Assembly (NCBI RefSeq): GCF_914767665.1
Contig: NC_059502.1
Location: 5,704,001-5,768,000, forward strand
Direction of reading: 5' to 3'
From: Harmonia axyridis
Lineage: Eukaryota > Arthropoda > Insecta > Coleoptera > Coccinellidae
Length of the DNA stretch: 64,000 nt
Made by a program: the position numbers and the translations under genes. How positions within the stretch are numbered: the first letter of the stretch is position 1; the number at the start of each line of letters is the position of its first letter. Under the pieces are notes generated by a model. The model did not search any database and had not been told where the DNA came from. It was given only the letters and a program-made list of their open reading frames with translations. Shown here piece by piece: positions 48,859 through 60,889 of the stretch.

Positions 48859-49310
48859 CTTCGACATAACTCCCAAGACCCTTCGAACGAACACCTAAAG
48901 ATCCCTGAAGGAAGAGAAGACGTCGTTCTTGACACTAGATGACGACCCACGTCTTTCGAAGCACCGCTCCACTTTCACGTACAGAAACCCGCGACGCACT
49001 GCACGACGCCGTCGACGTCGTCCACGTACAGCTCTCTGGCCGTTCCTAAGAAGAGAGAAAACCGGACGAGTTTGCGCCACATCTCCTGGCGCGTTCTGCG
49101 AACCTCTTTAAACCATCACGGTCAACAACGTCTCGTGTTATCGCAATCAGCAGGAGGACGATCAACAAGCAGGAGGAGGACTTGACGTGTTTGACGTCGA
49201 TCCGTTGGGTTATTCCTGCTTTGACAAAATGGCGAATACGCCGCTGTTTACTTACTGGTGGTAGGGGTCGCTTAAGGATCGTCTTAAGTACAGCTGGTAT
49301 AACATTCAAA
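48859..49310 (-). promoter_or_regulatory. GC-rich stretch, candidate promoter and first exon
   Basis: A GC- and CpG-rich segment stands out. On the minus strand it ends in ATG-TCG-AAG followed directly by GTATGA (donor at 48858). Spliced to the first visible PKA-R1 exon (28275, which starts on a codon boundary) it would give M-S-K-E-Q-A-L-E in frame. This would be a short isoform without dimerization domain, across a 20-kb intron. This is inference; the three codons could match by chance. Confidence 0.22.
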
Positions 49311-49380
49311 ACAAGACCTAAAATTATTCAAAAGAATAACTTTGAAAAAATTTTTATAAAAAAAAGGTTACTACAGAGTT

Positions 49381-49663
49381 TATGGGCCAGTTGCACCATT
49401 TGCCTAAACATTGATTAAAAATTTAAACGTTTATTAGGGCCATTTGCACCATTTGCCTAAACATTGATTAAAATTTAAACGTCGATTAATTTCTGATTTC
49501 TCTTAAGAAATCATAGAGTAATCAACGTTTAAATTTTTGAACAATGTTTAGGCAAATGGTGCAACTGGCCCTTACTCTATGATTTCTCAAAAGAAATCAG
49601 AAATTAATCAATGTTTAAAGTTTAATCAATGTTTAGGCAAATGGTGCAACTGGCTCTATGGCT
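49381..49663. mobile_element. Nested foldback element with GGGCCAGTTGCACC ends
   Basis: GGGCCAGTTGCACCATTTGCC and GGGCCATTTGCACCATTTGCC start two left ends, and two complementary right ends (GCAAATGGTGCAACTGG) follow. All have CTAAACATTGATTAAA next to them. Two inverted pairs in 283 bp suggest one copy inside another. Confidence 0.65.
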
Positions 49664-49767
49664 GAGAAAGATTTCAATGAACTTTAATATTTAAATTATT
49701 ATTTTTGTGACGTGATCTACATCATTTTTTTTTTATATTTTCAGATCAAATAAAGGTCTATTATTAA

Positions 49768-49853
49768 TAGGCGTACAAGTTTGTTTCCGCCTTTTTTTTC
49801 CGATATTCATGGCTTTATTGTGAAAAACTGGTTAAGCATTTATGATTCAAGGT
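49768..49853 (-). mobile_element. Mariner terminal fragment
   Basis: GGCGTACAAGTTTG, CTTTATTGTGAAAAACTGG and TTATGATTCAA match the end of the mariner at 50312 onward. It is cut off where MITE-1 copy 3 begins. Confidence 0.6.
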
Positions 49854-49856
49854 ATG

Positions 49857-50310
49857 CGCTCTATGAGTGTGACGTCACACACCGCCATTTTTGGTTTTCC
49901 TGTCAGTGTTCGGAATCCAAACAAATAAATTGTCATTCAAATTAGTGCGGTGTCGTTGAAGGAATTGGCTTATTTTCATAAATAAAAGTATTTGAGGAAC
50001 GATTTCGGTATTAATTGATAGACAGAACAAACGAGGTTAATACCAGTAAGTTTGAATCCTGTATCATTCCCCAGATTTTGTAAAAAGCCGTGTTTATTAG
50101 TTGAACTTCAAGTTCGAACTTACGCATTAATCTCTTGCCTTCTGTCTATCAATTAATAGTAAAATCGTTCCTTAAATAATCTTATTTATCAAAATAAGCC
50201 AATTTATTCAACGACAACGTACTAATTTGAAAGACAATTTGTTTGTTTGGATTCCGAACAATGACAGGAGAACTAAAATGGCGGTGTGTGACGTCATCAC
50301 TAATAGAGCG
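49857..50310. mobile_element. MITE-1 foldback element, copy 3
   Basis: Same foldback. It lies between a mariner 3' end fragment (49768-49853) and a longer mariner copy starting at 50312. Both TGACGTCA octamers are present. Confidence 0.83.
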
Positions 50311-50311
50311 T

Positions 50312-51337
50312 ATAGGCGTACAAGTTTGCTTCCGCCGTTTTTTTTTTCGAAATTCGAGGCTTTATTGAGAAAAACTGGTTACACATTTATGAATCAAAGT
50401 TTTTGTTCATCGCTATCCACTACTTTCTCCCATCTTTCGGGCAGCGTACGAATCCCGCGTTGAAAAAACTGGTCGTCTTTCGAAGCGATCCACGAATCGA
50501 TCAAAGTTTTTTAATTCTTCATGAGATCGAAAGTGCTGGTCTACCAGGCCGTGTGTCATTAATCGAAACAAGTGATAGTCCGAAAGAGCAACGTCTGGAG
50601 AATACGTCGGGTGGGGTAGAACTTCCCATTTCAACGTTTCCAAATATGTCTTGAACACTTTCGCAACATGGGGTCGAGTATTGTCATGCTGTAAAATCAC
50701 TTTATCATGTATCTCGTTGTATTGCGCCCGTTTGTCTTTCAATGTTCGTCTTAAACGTATTAATTGTGATTTTTTTCAGTCGGTTTTAGCAACTCATAAT
50801 ACACTACGCCGAGCTGGTCCCGCCAAATACTAAGCCTGACCATGGTGAATATTCGGTTTGGCCGTCGACTTGGAAGCATAGCCGAGATATCCCCATGATT
50901 TTCTACGCTTGGTATTATCGTAATAATACCCATTTTTCTTCTCCAGCCTTGCAAATTCTTCTTTCTGAATCATTCCCACAACTTTCAGGCGTTTTGAAAT
51001 GGCTTGTTGCATCACTCCCAATGATCCTGCCAATTCGTGTTGCGTTTGACACGAGTTTTCATCAAGTAATGCCTCCAATTCTGCATCTGCGAAAACCTTC
51101 TCTCTTCCTCCGCCATACCGGTCTTCAACTTCAAAATTACCGTTCTTGAAGAGTTGAAACCACTCTCGACACGTTCTTCCACTAATAGCGGCTTCACCAT
51201 AGGTATTTGAGAGCATTCGATGATCCTCAGCCGCAGATTTCATATTGAAGCAGAAAATTAAAACCTCCGCAAATGACGAGAATTTTTCTCGTAAGCTGAC
51301 ATGTTCAATCGAGAATAACTTTATGATGCGTATATGG
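50312..51337 (-). mobile_element. Mariner (D34D) transposon, internally damaged
   Basis: The minus-strand N-terminal frame 51243-50830 (SAAEDHRMLSNTYGEAAI, CREWFQLFKNGNFEVED, SLGVMQQAISKRL) is followed after a broken middle by the C-terminal frame 50742-50413 with LQHDNTRPHVAK and SPDVALSDYHLF, 34 residues between the last two Asp. The region with the first catalytic Asp is missing or scrambled. The right terminus is not recognisable. Confidence 0.75.
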
Positions 51338-51871
51338 GTTAGTACTGGTAACCAATATACTCACAACATATTTCGAACACCGATTCAGACTCCCAAAAAT
51401 GTCTTACACAGTGAAAGCATGTAGGTACAGGTATTCGTGGTACACCCGGTATACTTAATAAAGATTTCTCTAAATGATTCATTTTGCCATAAACGTGCAA
51501 ATGTGAGGCCAATAGAAAATCCCATGTTAAGATAGCTCTATGTTAGCGATAAACCTGACGTATTCTGCGTAACTCAAGGATTGGACACTGTTTGCCGGAG
51601 AAATACAATCAGTTAACACAATTGGAATTAAAGGTCATCAGGTAAATTGTTTGCATTTTATTAGTGTTCCAACTAACTAATGCATTATTGAATTGAATTT
51701 AAAATACGGTGCAGCGTTTACAAAACCGTTTATTACATCCATTTTCTTATTGAAAATGATCGTTTATTTTATTGATTCGATTGGAATGAATTAGAGCTAT
51801 ACATTTTGGTTATTTCCGCAAATTATTGTTGAAATTTTTGGGATCAAACTCAGATTATAACTTTTACTCTA

Positions 51872-52455
51872 AAGAGTGATAAACATAGATAGAAGGAGTA
51901 TGCAATTTTTACATGTCCCCAACATGGTTAGATTAGGTTGTCGGATTGTGATATATTTTCAAATCCACAATTTCACTATATCATTATAATGAAATAATTA
52001 TATTGAATGAAATATATTGATTTGAGTGATTCTCGATTAAATATTCAAATTTGAATATTTGGAATCCGATATTTTTCCTAATTGTCGAATTTATAATAAG
52101 CAGAATATTTATTATTTTCTGTATCTACCTGCTGAAATCCAAGGTTTGGCAACTTTTGCTCTCCTAGTGTCATCCGTTGTTTCACGTCGTTTGGCGCGCT
52201 TGAAGTTTATTTTCTGAATTTCTGATGTTTAGGTATTCATCTCAATATATTTTTAGTAGATATGAAACGTTGATTCACTATGGGACCTAGGAACTGCATT
52301 CTTTGTGGAGAAACTCGCGAATTGAATGAAATATCATAACACTGATATGTTTTCATTTCCGCGCGCTTCATGTCAAATTTGATAGTTCATGTTGGGGACA
52401 AAATTTGCTTACTGATCATGACATATGCTCCCTCTATCTATGTTTATTACTCTAA
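51872..52455. mobile_element. MITE-2 copy c, uninterrupted
   Basis: Inverted orientation relative to copies a and b, with both termini (GAGTGATAAACATAGATAG and ATCTATGTTTATTACTC) and no insertion. It defines the length of the family, about 580 bp. No coding frame. Confidence 0.78.
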
Positions 52456-53068
52456 AATTTCATTTCAATATAAGTATTTATAACATTAGTCATTACTATA
52501 TTATTTCATTTCAAACACGGAAAAAGATCGATTGATGTTGAAATTTTGCTCAAAATTTGACTATTATTTTATTGTTCTCAATTTTTCGAAAAAAAACATC
52601 TCTCAAAGCCTTTTTTTTTCGCATAGGACCTCGTCTTCATACAAAAAAATTAAACATCCTAACTTTGACATACGAGTATTATCAAGAACTGTATAATAAT
52701 ACAAGCTTTTTCAATAAGAGGTTTCATTCTCATTTATTTGGTACCATCCTGTCGAAATGTAATAATATTACTGGCAAGACATCTGCTGAGTCCACTATAC
52801 AAAATTAAAAGCAACTTAGCATTTATCTTAATCGAATTTTCCAATTCTCTTCAAAATATTCTGAACTGGTAATAAAAACACGAATACATTAATACTCACA
52901 AGCAATAATTTTTCATAATCAACATAAGTAACACTTCATTCACGGAAATACAACATGTAATATTAATTCAAACGATAACTTAACGCAACAATTCTATCTG
53001 TATTGATACAGGTCACCTAATCACAAACAGATCAAAATTATCACTTGACTTTTTTTTTCATCTTCTTA
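52456..53068. other. AT-rich 3' flank of the coiled-coil gene
   Basis: No recognised gene. It probably includes the 3' UTR of the minus-strand coiled-coil gene. Confidence 0.4.
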
Positions 53069-54816
53069 TCACTCGACAATACCGGTTTCACCGCTATTAT
53101 CCAAGAAAACTATTTCATCTTTCACCTCGACTGGCATCATATCTGCTTCGCTCAATAGATCCTGATTTTTTTTCTGTGCGTTCTCTAAGAATGACAACAA
53201 TTTGAAGTTATACGTCTTTTCCTTGTCCAACAATATCCCCAATACTTTCAGTCTAACCTGAGAAACAAGGATCACATGTTATATCTCTAGACTTATTAAT
53301 TAGATCGATTGAATTATCAGAATGCTCTGACTTCTGAGCAAGATTTTGGAAAATAGTTGAATGCACTTAGATTCTACCATTTCGCCAACTTTCATCGAAA
53401 TCTGACGAGTAGAAAGCGAAATATACGCTCTATTAGTGTGACGTCACACACCGCCATTTTTGGTTCTCCTGTCAGTGTTCGAAATCCAAACAAATAAATT
53501 GTCATTCAAATTAGTACGGTGTCGTTGAAGGAATTGGCTTATTTTCATAACTAAGAGTATTTGAGGAACGATTTCAGTATTAATTGATAGACAGAAGGAA
53601 CGAGGTTAATACCAGTAAGTTTGAATCCTGTATCATTCCCCAGATTTTGTAAAAAGCCGTGTTTATTAGTTGAACTTCAAGTTCGAACTTACTGGCATTA
53701 ATCTCGTTCCTTCTGTCTTTCAATTAATAGTAAAATCGTTGCTTAAATAATCTTATTTATCAAAATAAGCCAATTTCTTCAACGACAACGTACTAATTCG
53801 AATGACAATTTGTTTGTTTGGATTCCGAACACTGACAGGAGAACCAAAAATGGCGTCGTGTGACGTCATCACTAATAGAGCGTATTACAAAGGAACCACT
53901 CATGGCCTATCTTGATCATACGTCTAAAGTTTCATCAAAATCAAGACAGTAGATAGTAATGAGTTGAATTTCACAACATTCACTCATAATGATAATGCAG
54001 AAATGTGGAAGCCAATCTCACCTCTTGATCTTCGATATTCTGTCGAAAAAAATCGCAATTTTCTTTACACTGCACCGCCACCAATTCTGCAATGATACCT
54101 GAAGCTTCTGACGTACCTCCATCTATCGAGTTTTGCAAAACCTCGTGTTCGACCTTCAAATCCCTAAGGTGATTCAGGACTAGCATCTTATCTTGTTCGA
54201 TCCGTTTCAACTTGTTTTTATAATACTCTGTGATCGCCCCCATTTCCCTCGGGAACTCATGTCTGCTTTCGTTCAGCACCGATTTTTGCATCTCGTCAAC
54301 CTCTCTTTGAATCTCCTGAACTTTCGACATGATACTCCAAAGCCTCTTGTCACTTCCTAAGTATTCTCCAGCAAACACAGAAATATCGTTAAGTTCTGTG
54401 TTCAGTTGGGACAACTCCTTCTTTAACTTTGCGTTCTCGGCTTCCTGTTCGATGAATTTATACAATAACACTTTGTTTTCGGCCTCTAGAACCCCTATTC
54501 TTCCTTTGTTTCCCTCTGCATTCTGTTTAAGCTTCCAATTTTCTCTTTCCATAGACACCAAATATTCTTCAGTTTCTGCAATATCATTGGAAATATCGGA
54601 ATTTTCAAAGTCGACCTCCTGAAGCAGCTTGGACAATTCCAAAATCTTACTTTTTGCCGTTTCTACATCACTTAAGGTCTTCGCCAATTGATCATTGTTG
54701 GTCTTTATGGTGTTCTTGAACAGCATGAGTTCTTTTTCCAACTGCGTGACGTCAAAGCTGTTGACGTTCTTAGTATATTGTTCCTTGAGCCGGCGAGCAG
54801 CCTGTATGATGCTCAT
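53069..54816 (-). CDS. Coiled-coil protein of unknown function
   Basis: Two exons, complement(53069..53257, 54022..54816), join in frame through GAG|GTGAGA and CTCAG|GTTAGA and encode 327 residues. The start MSIIQAARRLKEQY at 54816 is the first Met of the frame. Residues of about 20-250 are heptad-like and rich in Glu, Lys and Leu (ETAKSKILELSKLLQEVD, VLEAENKVLLYKFIEQ), predicting long coiled coils broken near GEYLGSDKRLW. The C-terminus is acidic (EVKDEIVFLDNSGE). No signal peptide or membrane segment is visible. I do not recognise the family; cytoskeletal, centrosomal or ciliary scaffolds are typical for such proteins but that is only a guess. The 764-bp intron holds MITE-1 copy 4. The same-strand PKA-R1 gene lies downstream. 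Confidence 0.85.
53426..53882. mobile_element. MITE-1 foldback element, copy 4 (coiled-coil gene intron)
   Basis: Same foldback, inserted in the intron of the coiled-coil gene inside a TTTCATCAAAAT-type repeat. Both octamers are intact and TA flanks are visible. Confidence 0.85.
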
Positions 54817-54959
54817 GGTTTATCGATTCGGGTTCAATTGAAGAAATCTTATAAAAACCAACAACAGGTTACAACTGACGTTTCGTTTGTTGTTCGTGTT
54901 TCCGAGCACTTGACAGCTAATGAGATGAACACAGAATGGGATTAAATCGATCTGTGATT

Positions 54960-56212
54960 TCCAATATAAGTTGGAGAAACATGAATACCAGATGCATATT
55001 CTCTGCAGTGTATAAAATACATGGTGACGACGGTTCCTTGATCGGGATTGTCAAAAACGTGGGATAACGTGTTTATTTCCCTCAGTGGTGTCGCTAAAAT
55101 CGATTTACTCATATCTGACAGGGGAAAAATGATATCAGAAACAAGAAATCAACAGATTTATCAATGAATATTGTAATTTTAATTTGGAATTGAATCATAT
55201 TTTTCTTTATAAATTTAAACTGTAATGATTTACATTGAAATTTCGATACATTTAAGCAAGGAGCTCATAAAAATCTGTATTTCAATCTAATGAAATTTTA
55301 GCATAAATTATTATCATTACTACCTAATTGCCTTCATTCCGATTCTGACAATTGTAAATTCAAAGGGATTTTTGTGATTCTAACATTTCAAAAGTAATCT
55401 GAAATTTTTAGATAAAGAGTTTGAAATTTTTTCTTTGACCAGAGATTTGTCAGTGAGAATGAGAAAACAAAACGGCTGTAAATTTCAAACAGATCTTCAC
55501 ATCACATTAATAATTACCTAAATTTGAGGATATGAAAATTAAATTGAACAGTGAAAATATTATATTTTGACAATACATAAAAAATCAATAAATTTTTTTT
55601 TCAATTATTTCTTTGAAATTACATGTTATCTAGGAATGGGCAATCATCAAAAACCTCTTGTCTTATTTTGTATGTTTTTCACAATATGGTGGATCCGCCT
55701 ATATGAAAACTTAAATTCTACAGATAGAAAGGATTTGAACAAGAATATAACTCCACTAAACTAACTGAACTGACTCCACTGAACACCTGACTCATAATTC
55801 ACCACATTCAGTCTAAATAGACCCTACAAGTAAAATATTCTAGTAAGATCAAAATAAAAAGTGGTTTTGATATAAAATGGTGGATGCGCAAATATTGCCA
55901 AGTACTGATTTCTTAACGCTGCCTTTTTCCTAATCAGTGAAGAGAAGGCTTTGTGAATTTTGTTTTCAAACTATACCGCCCTTAAGAACAAAAATTTTAT
56001 CTAAAATGAAAAAAATCGTGACTTGAGAAAGTTATGAGCGCTCGTTCATTCATGCGACTTCTGCAGACCACAGAACTGTTGTACATACTATTTGAGATGT
56101 GATTTATTATTATATGATTATCGGTTATTTCATCTAGATGAGAGATTTTGATGCTAACATTTTTGTTAAGGAGATATTAGGTATTTATTTTCTTATATTA
56201 CACTCGAGGAAA
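54960..56212. other. AT-rich stretch without recognised gene
   Basis: Upstream of the coiled-coil gene, whose promoter should lie within the first few hundred bases. No TATA or initiator could be assigned with confidence. Confidence 0.35.
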
Positions 56213-56925
56213 CAGCACCTTTTTTTTTCTTCAAATGGGACCATTTTTTTTTGAAGATTTCATCCTTTAACGATGCAATGGCGCTATATAATAATCCCTG
56301 TTGATGGTCTGGCCCTTTTGGGGGTAATCAAAGAATATTATACCTTGCGCATCCCAGAATACTGATGCCATAACCTTGCCAGCTGACTTTTTTCCACGCT
56401 TGTATTCGATTCATCGTGTGCAGTCCACTCAGCTAACTGTCGATTGAACTCCGGAGTGAAAATATGGAGCCATTTTTATTCCATTGTCACATTTCTACGC
56501 AAAAATTCAGGTTTATTGCACTTAAACAGCTCCATTTTAAGGTCATTCAAAATTATTTCGTCAACTTTTTTTATTTTTTCGTCAGTAACAGCCTCTTTTG
56601 GGCGTCCACTGCGTTCGCCGTCTTCGGTGCTCATTTCACCACGTTCAAACTTAGCATACCAATCAATGTTGGTTGATTCTCCTGGTGCAGACCCCGGAAA
56701 CTCTTCATCAAGCCAATATTTTGCTTCAACTGTATTTTTTTCCTTCGAAAACAATATTTTATTAGCACACGAAATTATTTTTTTTCCATCTTTTTTCAAA
56801 GAACAAAAGTAGCTACACTCATAACGCAATATCTCACAAACTAATGGTCGACTGCTGTCAAATGTTGACACGTATCGTTTGAAGGTGGGTACATCAGACC
56901 GGGACTTTTCAATCGGCCTCATATT
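56213..56925 (-). mobile_element. Mariner (D34D) transposon, internally deleted and 3' truncated
   Basis: Same subfamily as 28879-30101, minus strand. The N-terminal part (KYWLDEEFPGSAPGEST, SGRPKEAV) is joined directly to LFKCNKPEFLRRNVTME by an internal deletion. The copy ends just before the second catalytic Asp. Confidence 0.72.
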
Positions 56926-57942
56926 CTAGGAATTATCAGAAAAACTTAATACCCAACGAGATGATTGAACTAACCCCACGTGCAGGTTTATTTTAAATCC
57001 TTATTTCTCTCATTTTTAATAGGAAATTTCCAATAGAATCCCTCAATAGCTGACCAAAACAAACAAAAAACAAATATCAATGAGAACGAGAATGAAATCC
57101 CATGAACTTATAGCCCACGTGCATGTGGAGCGCAAAATCTTTTCCAATCCACAGGGACAAAAGCGTCTTCCTCTTCTCCAGGATAAAAGAACGGAAAAAC
57201 CAGGATGAAAAAGATCACGAACGCCCACCACTTTCTGAAACTGACGAAGGAGTGTTTTTGAAGCAAATTATTTACGTAACGAGCTTCCTAGAAAATATTC
57301 ATACAATGGTCTCAATCTTTCGGAGAATTTCTCAGGTTTATAAATGGTGTATCGATCACAGTGCAGGATTAAGATTATGCTGTCATTAAGATGCATAGAA
57401 AACCTGGTGTGTCTACTTATACCTGTAAAACTTTCATTCAAAACGGGAGATTTTTCAGATTTATACCTACTTGATTTCAAGAGATCGCGTCTGTTTCAGA
57501 TGGCGCATACATCGTTTATAAAACAATATTATTCAATATTCTATGCACGTAACAATCTTCGATACTCTGTCATTATATTCTATTCATTTCATTAAAAATT
57601 CGATAGGAACTGAATTGTAATTTATTGTGAAAGTTTGTAAAATCTAAAAAATCAGTATTTCCTTTTTAAACGGCACCTGGCAGATAGCGGGAATTCGAAA
57701 ATTTTTGAAGAGCGCCACCTTACAAAACTCTAGTGAAGCAGAACACCAAAGCAACAGGTGGATATCTCAAAAAGTCTATAACAAAATCGAATCAGTACAC
57801 ACACCAGGGATTCAATGGATCTTTTCTGTCATATTGACAGATCTATAACGTCAAGATAGATTGAAAATAAGTGAACACATAGAGTGAAACAAAAAACCAA
57901 ATTGAAAATCTCATACTATGGTGATATGTCATATATTAGTGA

Positions 57943-58062
57943 ATATTTCCCTCCTGTCAAAAATTCTATGTATATGGAGAACAATTATCGAAAATTACGG
58001 CGAATATTTCCCTCCTGTCAAAAATTCTATGTATATGGAGAACAATTATCGAAAATTACAGC
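57943..58062. repeat. Tandem duplication of about 60 bp
   Basis: GAATATTTCCCTCCTGTC, AAAATTCTATGTATATGGAG and AACAATTATCGAAAATTAC occur twice in a row with almost no differences, indicating a recent duplication. Confidence 0.8.
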
Positions 58063-58399
58063 GATAATTGCATTGTAGGAAGCAAAACAGCACTGCGATA
58101 ATTGTTCTGTTCATAGATGCATAGTTTCTATGCATCTTACACAGATCGAATCTATGGCAATTCCATTCTACATCAGTTTGACAAGTGATGTATCAGTTTA
58201 TTCGGGAAATATTCCCCCGAATTACACTCGTGCATCAAAATGACCTAATAATTTCGCATTCCAGCGTGTTTTCTTTGAAAAACTGCATTCGGTCTTTCTC
58301 CAAAAATGAAAATGAACTCATGCAGTTTTATGACAACACGCTGTCATGCAAAATTATCGGTAATTTTGATGTACTTGTGCAATTACTCACGAAAATATC

Positions 58400-58495
58400 A
58401 ATCACTGAAAAAAAAATCATATTGGTACAATATGGATTCGAACCCAAGGCTTTCTAGTCAAAGTTCGTTTCCAAATCACTGAGCCATGAATACTC
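58400..58495 (-). repeat. tRNA-derived SINE-like sequence
   Basis: On the minus strand ATGGCTCAGTGATTTGG resembles RNA polymerase III box A, and GGGTTCGAATCC about 35 nt later is a good box B. The anticodon region (CTTTGACTAGAAAG) does not form a normal arm, so a SINE or tRNA pseudogene is more likely than a working tRNA. Confidence 0.4.
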
Positions 58496-59323
58496 CTAGG
58501 TTAATATATGTTATTATGATTATCATATTAAAAAGATATATTCATTAATTCTCAACTAAAATATACTGCATTTACTATCGTAAGTTTTTAAGTTTCCGGG
58601 AAATTAATTTTTTATTAATTTTCCTTGGTTTTATGAAAATTCTCAGCTGGGAGAATTCTTGCAATATAGTAATTGATGTTCATATTGAAATTCAGCTCTT
58701 ATTGATTCCGAAAAATGCTCTAGAAAATAGGACAAAGCAATTCATCAGAATACATAATTCTTTAAGGCAACCTGCTAACACCGATATAGTTACAAAGTGG
58801 CGATTCAAGTGAAGAATTGATGAAAAATTGGTTTGACAGAATGCAGTTCTACAGAGAATTCATATTGTCATTTGAAAGATCTTATTATCTTTTATAATGT
58901 AACCTTTCAAATAAAAAAAATGTGTTTCACTCAATAATTTATATGTTTCATTCTTATTTTAATATTGAAAAAAAGCTTTAATTCACAATTATTTGAATTA
59001 CGAAAGTACAAAATCAAGATTGCAGGCAACAGCCCAAAGGAACGTCTCATGAGGGATATTCCGTTACCCACAATAAAAAACCACCAATGACGTACTTCCC
59101 ATATTGACAAATAATTTAAATAGATATCTCTTATCAAAGGTGCCGTAAGGCGAGACTTTTTTTACAAATTTACCGGATGACACTCTAGAGTCTAGAAATC
59201 CCGATTACATATATCACGTGACTCTTCCTTTAAGCTAAAACGGTGCTTATCGAACGTCTCGGGCCTAGAATTTGAGCGCTAGTTCATTAATTCGCCAATT
59301 GCACTCTTGGAGACCATATAATA

Positions 59324-60251
59324 ACGGGTGTTTTTTTTCGAGGTATATAACTTTAAGTTGGCATTACTGTTCAAGATGGCGACCGATTTGACAGCCGTCA
59401 AGTGATTTATTCTCAGTTTGGTTTGGCAATTCATCATGAATAGACTCACGCCTGAACAACGCTTGCAAATAGTGCAATTTTATTTCGAAAATAATGGTTC
59501 TGTGCGGAATACGTATCGCGCACTACGTCCATTAGCGATGAGGCGCACTTCTGGTTGAATGGCTACGTCAACAAACAAAACTGCAGCGTTTGGAGTGAAG
59601 CGTATCCTCAAGTGTATGTCGAAACACCGTTACATCCAGAAAAACTGACTGTTTGGTGCGCTTTATGGGCTAGTGGAATCATTGGTTCGTACTTCTTCAA
59701 AAACGATGATAGCCAGAACGCTACAGTCAATGGTGATCGGTATAGAGCCATGATTACTAACTTTTTCATTCCTGAATTGAACAACCATGATGTCCAGGAG
59801 CTGTGGTTCCAACAAGACGGCGCAACATGTCACACAGCTCGTGCCACAATCGATTTATTGAAAGACACGTTTGGTGACCGCCTAATGTCACGTTTTGGAC
59901 CTGTGAATTGGCCTCCAAGATCTTGTGATTTAACACCGCTAGACTACTTTCTGTGGGGATATGTAAAGTCATTGGTCTATGCGGATAAACCACAAACCCT
60001 TGACCATTTGGAAGACAACATTCGCCGTGTTATTGCCGATATACGGCCACAAATGTTGGAAAAAGTCATCGAAAATTGGACGTCCAGATTGGACTACATC
60101 CGAGCCAGCCGTGGCGGTCATATGCCAGAAATCATATTTAAAATGTAATGCCACAAGATTATCTTGCGGATAAATAAAACTCATGTCAATCGAATAATCC
60201 ATCGTTGTTTTATTGCAATTTAAAGTTCTATAGCTCTAAAAAAACATCCTT
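59324..60251 (+). mobile_element. DD41D (rosa-like) transposon, internally deleted copy
   Basis: Start at 59436 (MNRLTPEQRL). The internal deletion joins TCCATT to AGCGATGAGG and shifts frame to a stop. The downstream catalytic half is one open frame of 197 codons (59555-60148) with QQDGATCH and LTPLDYFLWG 41 residues apart. It cannot make a whole transposase because the HTH part is out of frame. Confidence 0.8.
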
Positions 60252-60282
60252 TATAAAATCGAAGAAATCAAAAGTACCTTTC

Positions 60283-60520
60283 CTAAGACAAACACGTCAT
60301 ATTGACTGGACTAGGTCCAAAATCAGTTGCACTCGTTGCAGATAACGTGCCGAAAGGGTGATGACGCATGGTGCCCACGTCACAGACTTGGAAACGTGCA
60401 GCTCTGGTTTTCCTGGCCTTTTTTTCTTCCTCGGAAATCGCCGATATCCTCCTTGGGCTCGCTCTCAAGGCCCCAACAACTACAGAGAGCGCACATTAGA
60501 TGAATAAGGAATCGAAACGT
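60283..60520 (-). other. GC-richer segment with an open frame, possible exon
   Basis: Minus-strand frame LRASPRRISAISEEEKKARK followed by TRAARFQ lies in locally GC-rich DNA with potential splice-like sites. It could be an exon of an unidentified minus-strand gene. No family resemblance and no partner exon were found. Confidence 0.2.
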
Positions 60521-60889
60521 CCCGTTACTTCGAGCTAAATGAGCGATGTTCTCACAACACACGGTACGCTCCAAGGTGAAACCAAGACCGAGATAATGGG
60601 TGAGAATGCGATAGAAATTGAAGAAAAAAAATTGTTACGAGATGTGTGGTGTTGCAATTCGACGAAGTGGCACAATAGACTGCCTTCGGTACGTCGCACG
60701 TCCATGTTGATGTTGAAAGGGTGTTGTTGGTTCGTTGTTTTCGATGATAAAACACAACAGAAATAACGGACAAAATACTGGAGGTTTTCGAGCGTTTTTT
60801 GTGTAATGAATTTGATTTTGTGTACTAACTGACAAAGGAACTGCAACACCCAGAAGGAGGTGTTTAAATTTAAATATTTTTTGGTAAAA

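Noticed and set aside
48895..49080. Arg-rich minus-strand frame
   Set aside because: Composition reflects CGT/CGA-rich DNA; no domain. It may be 5' UTR, not coding.
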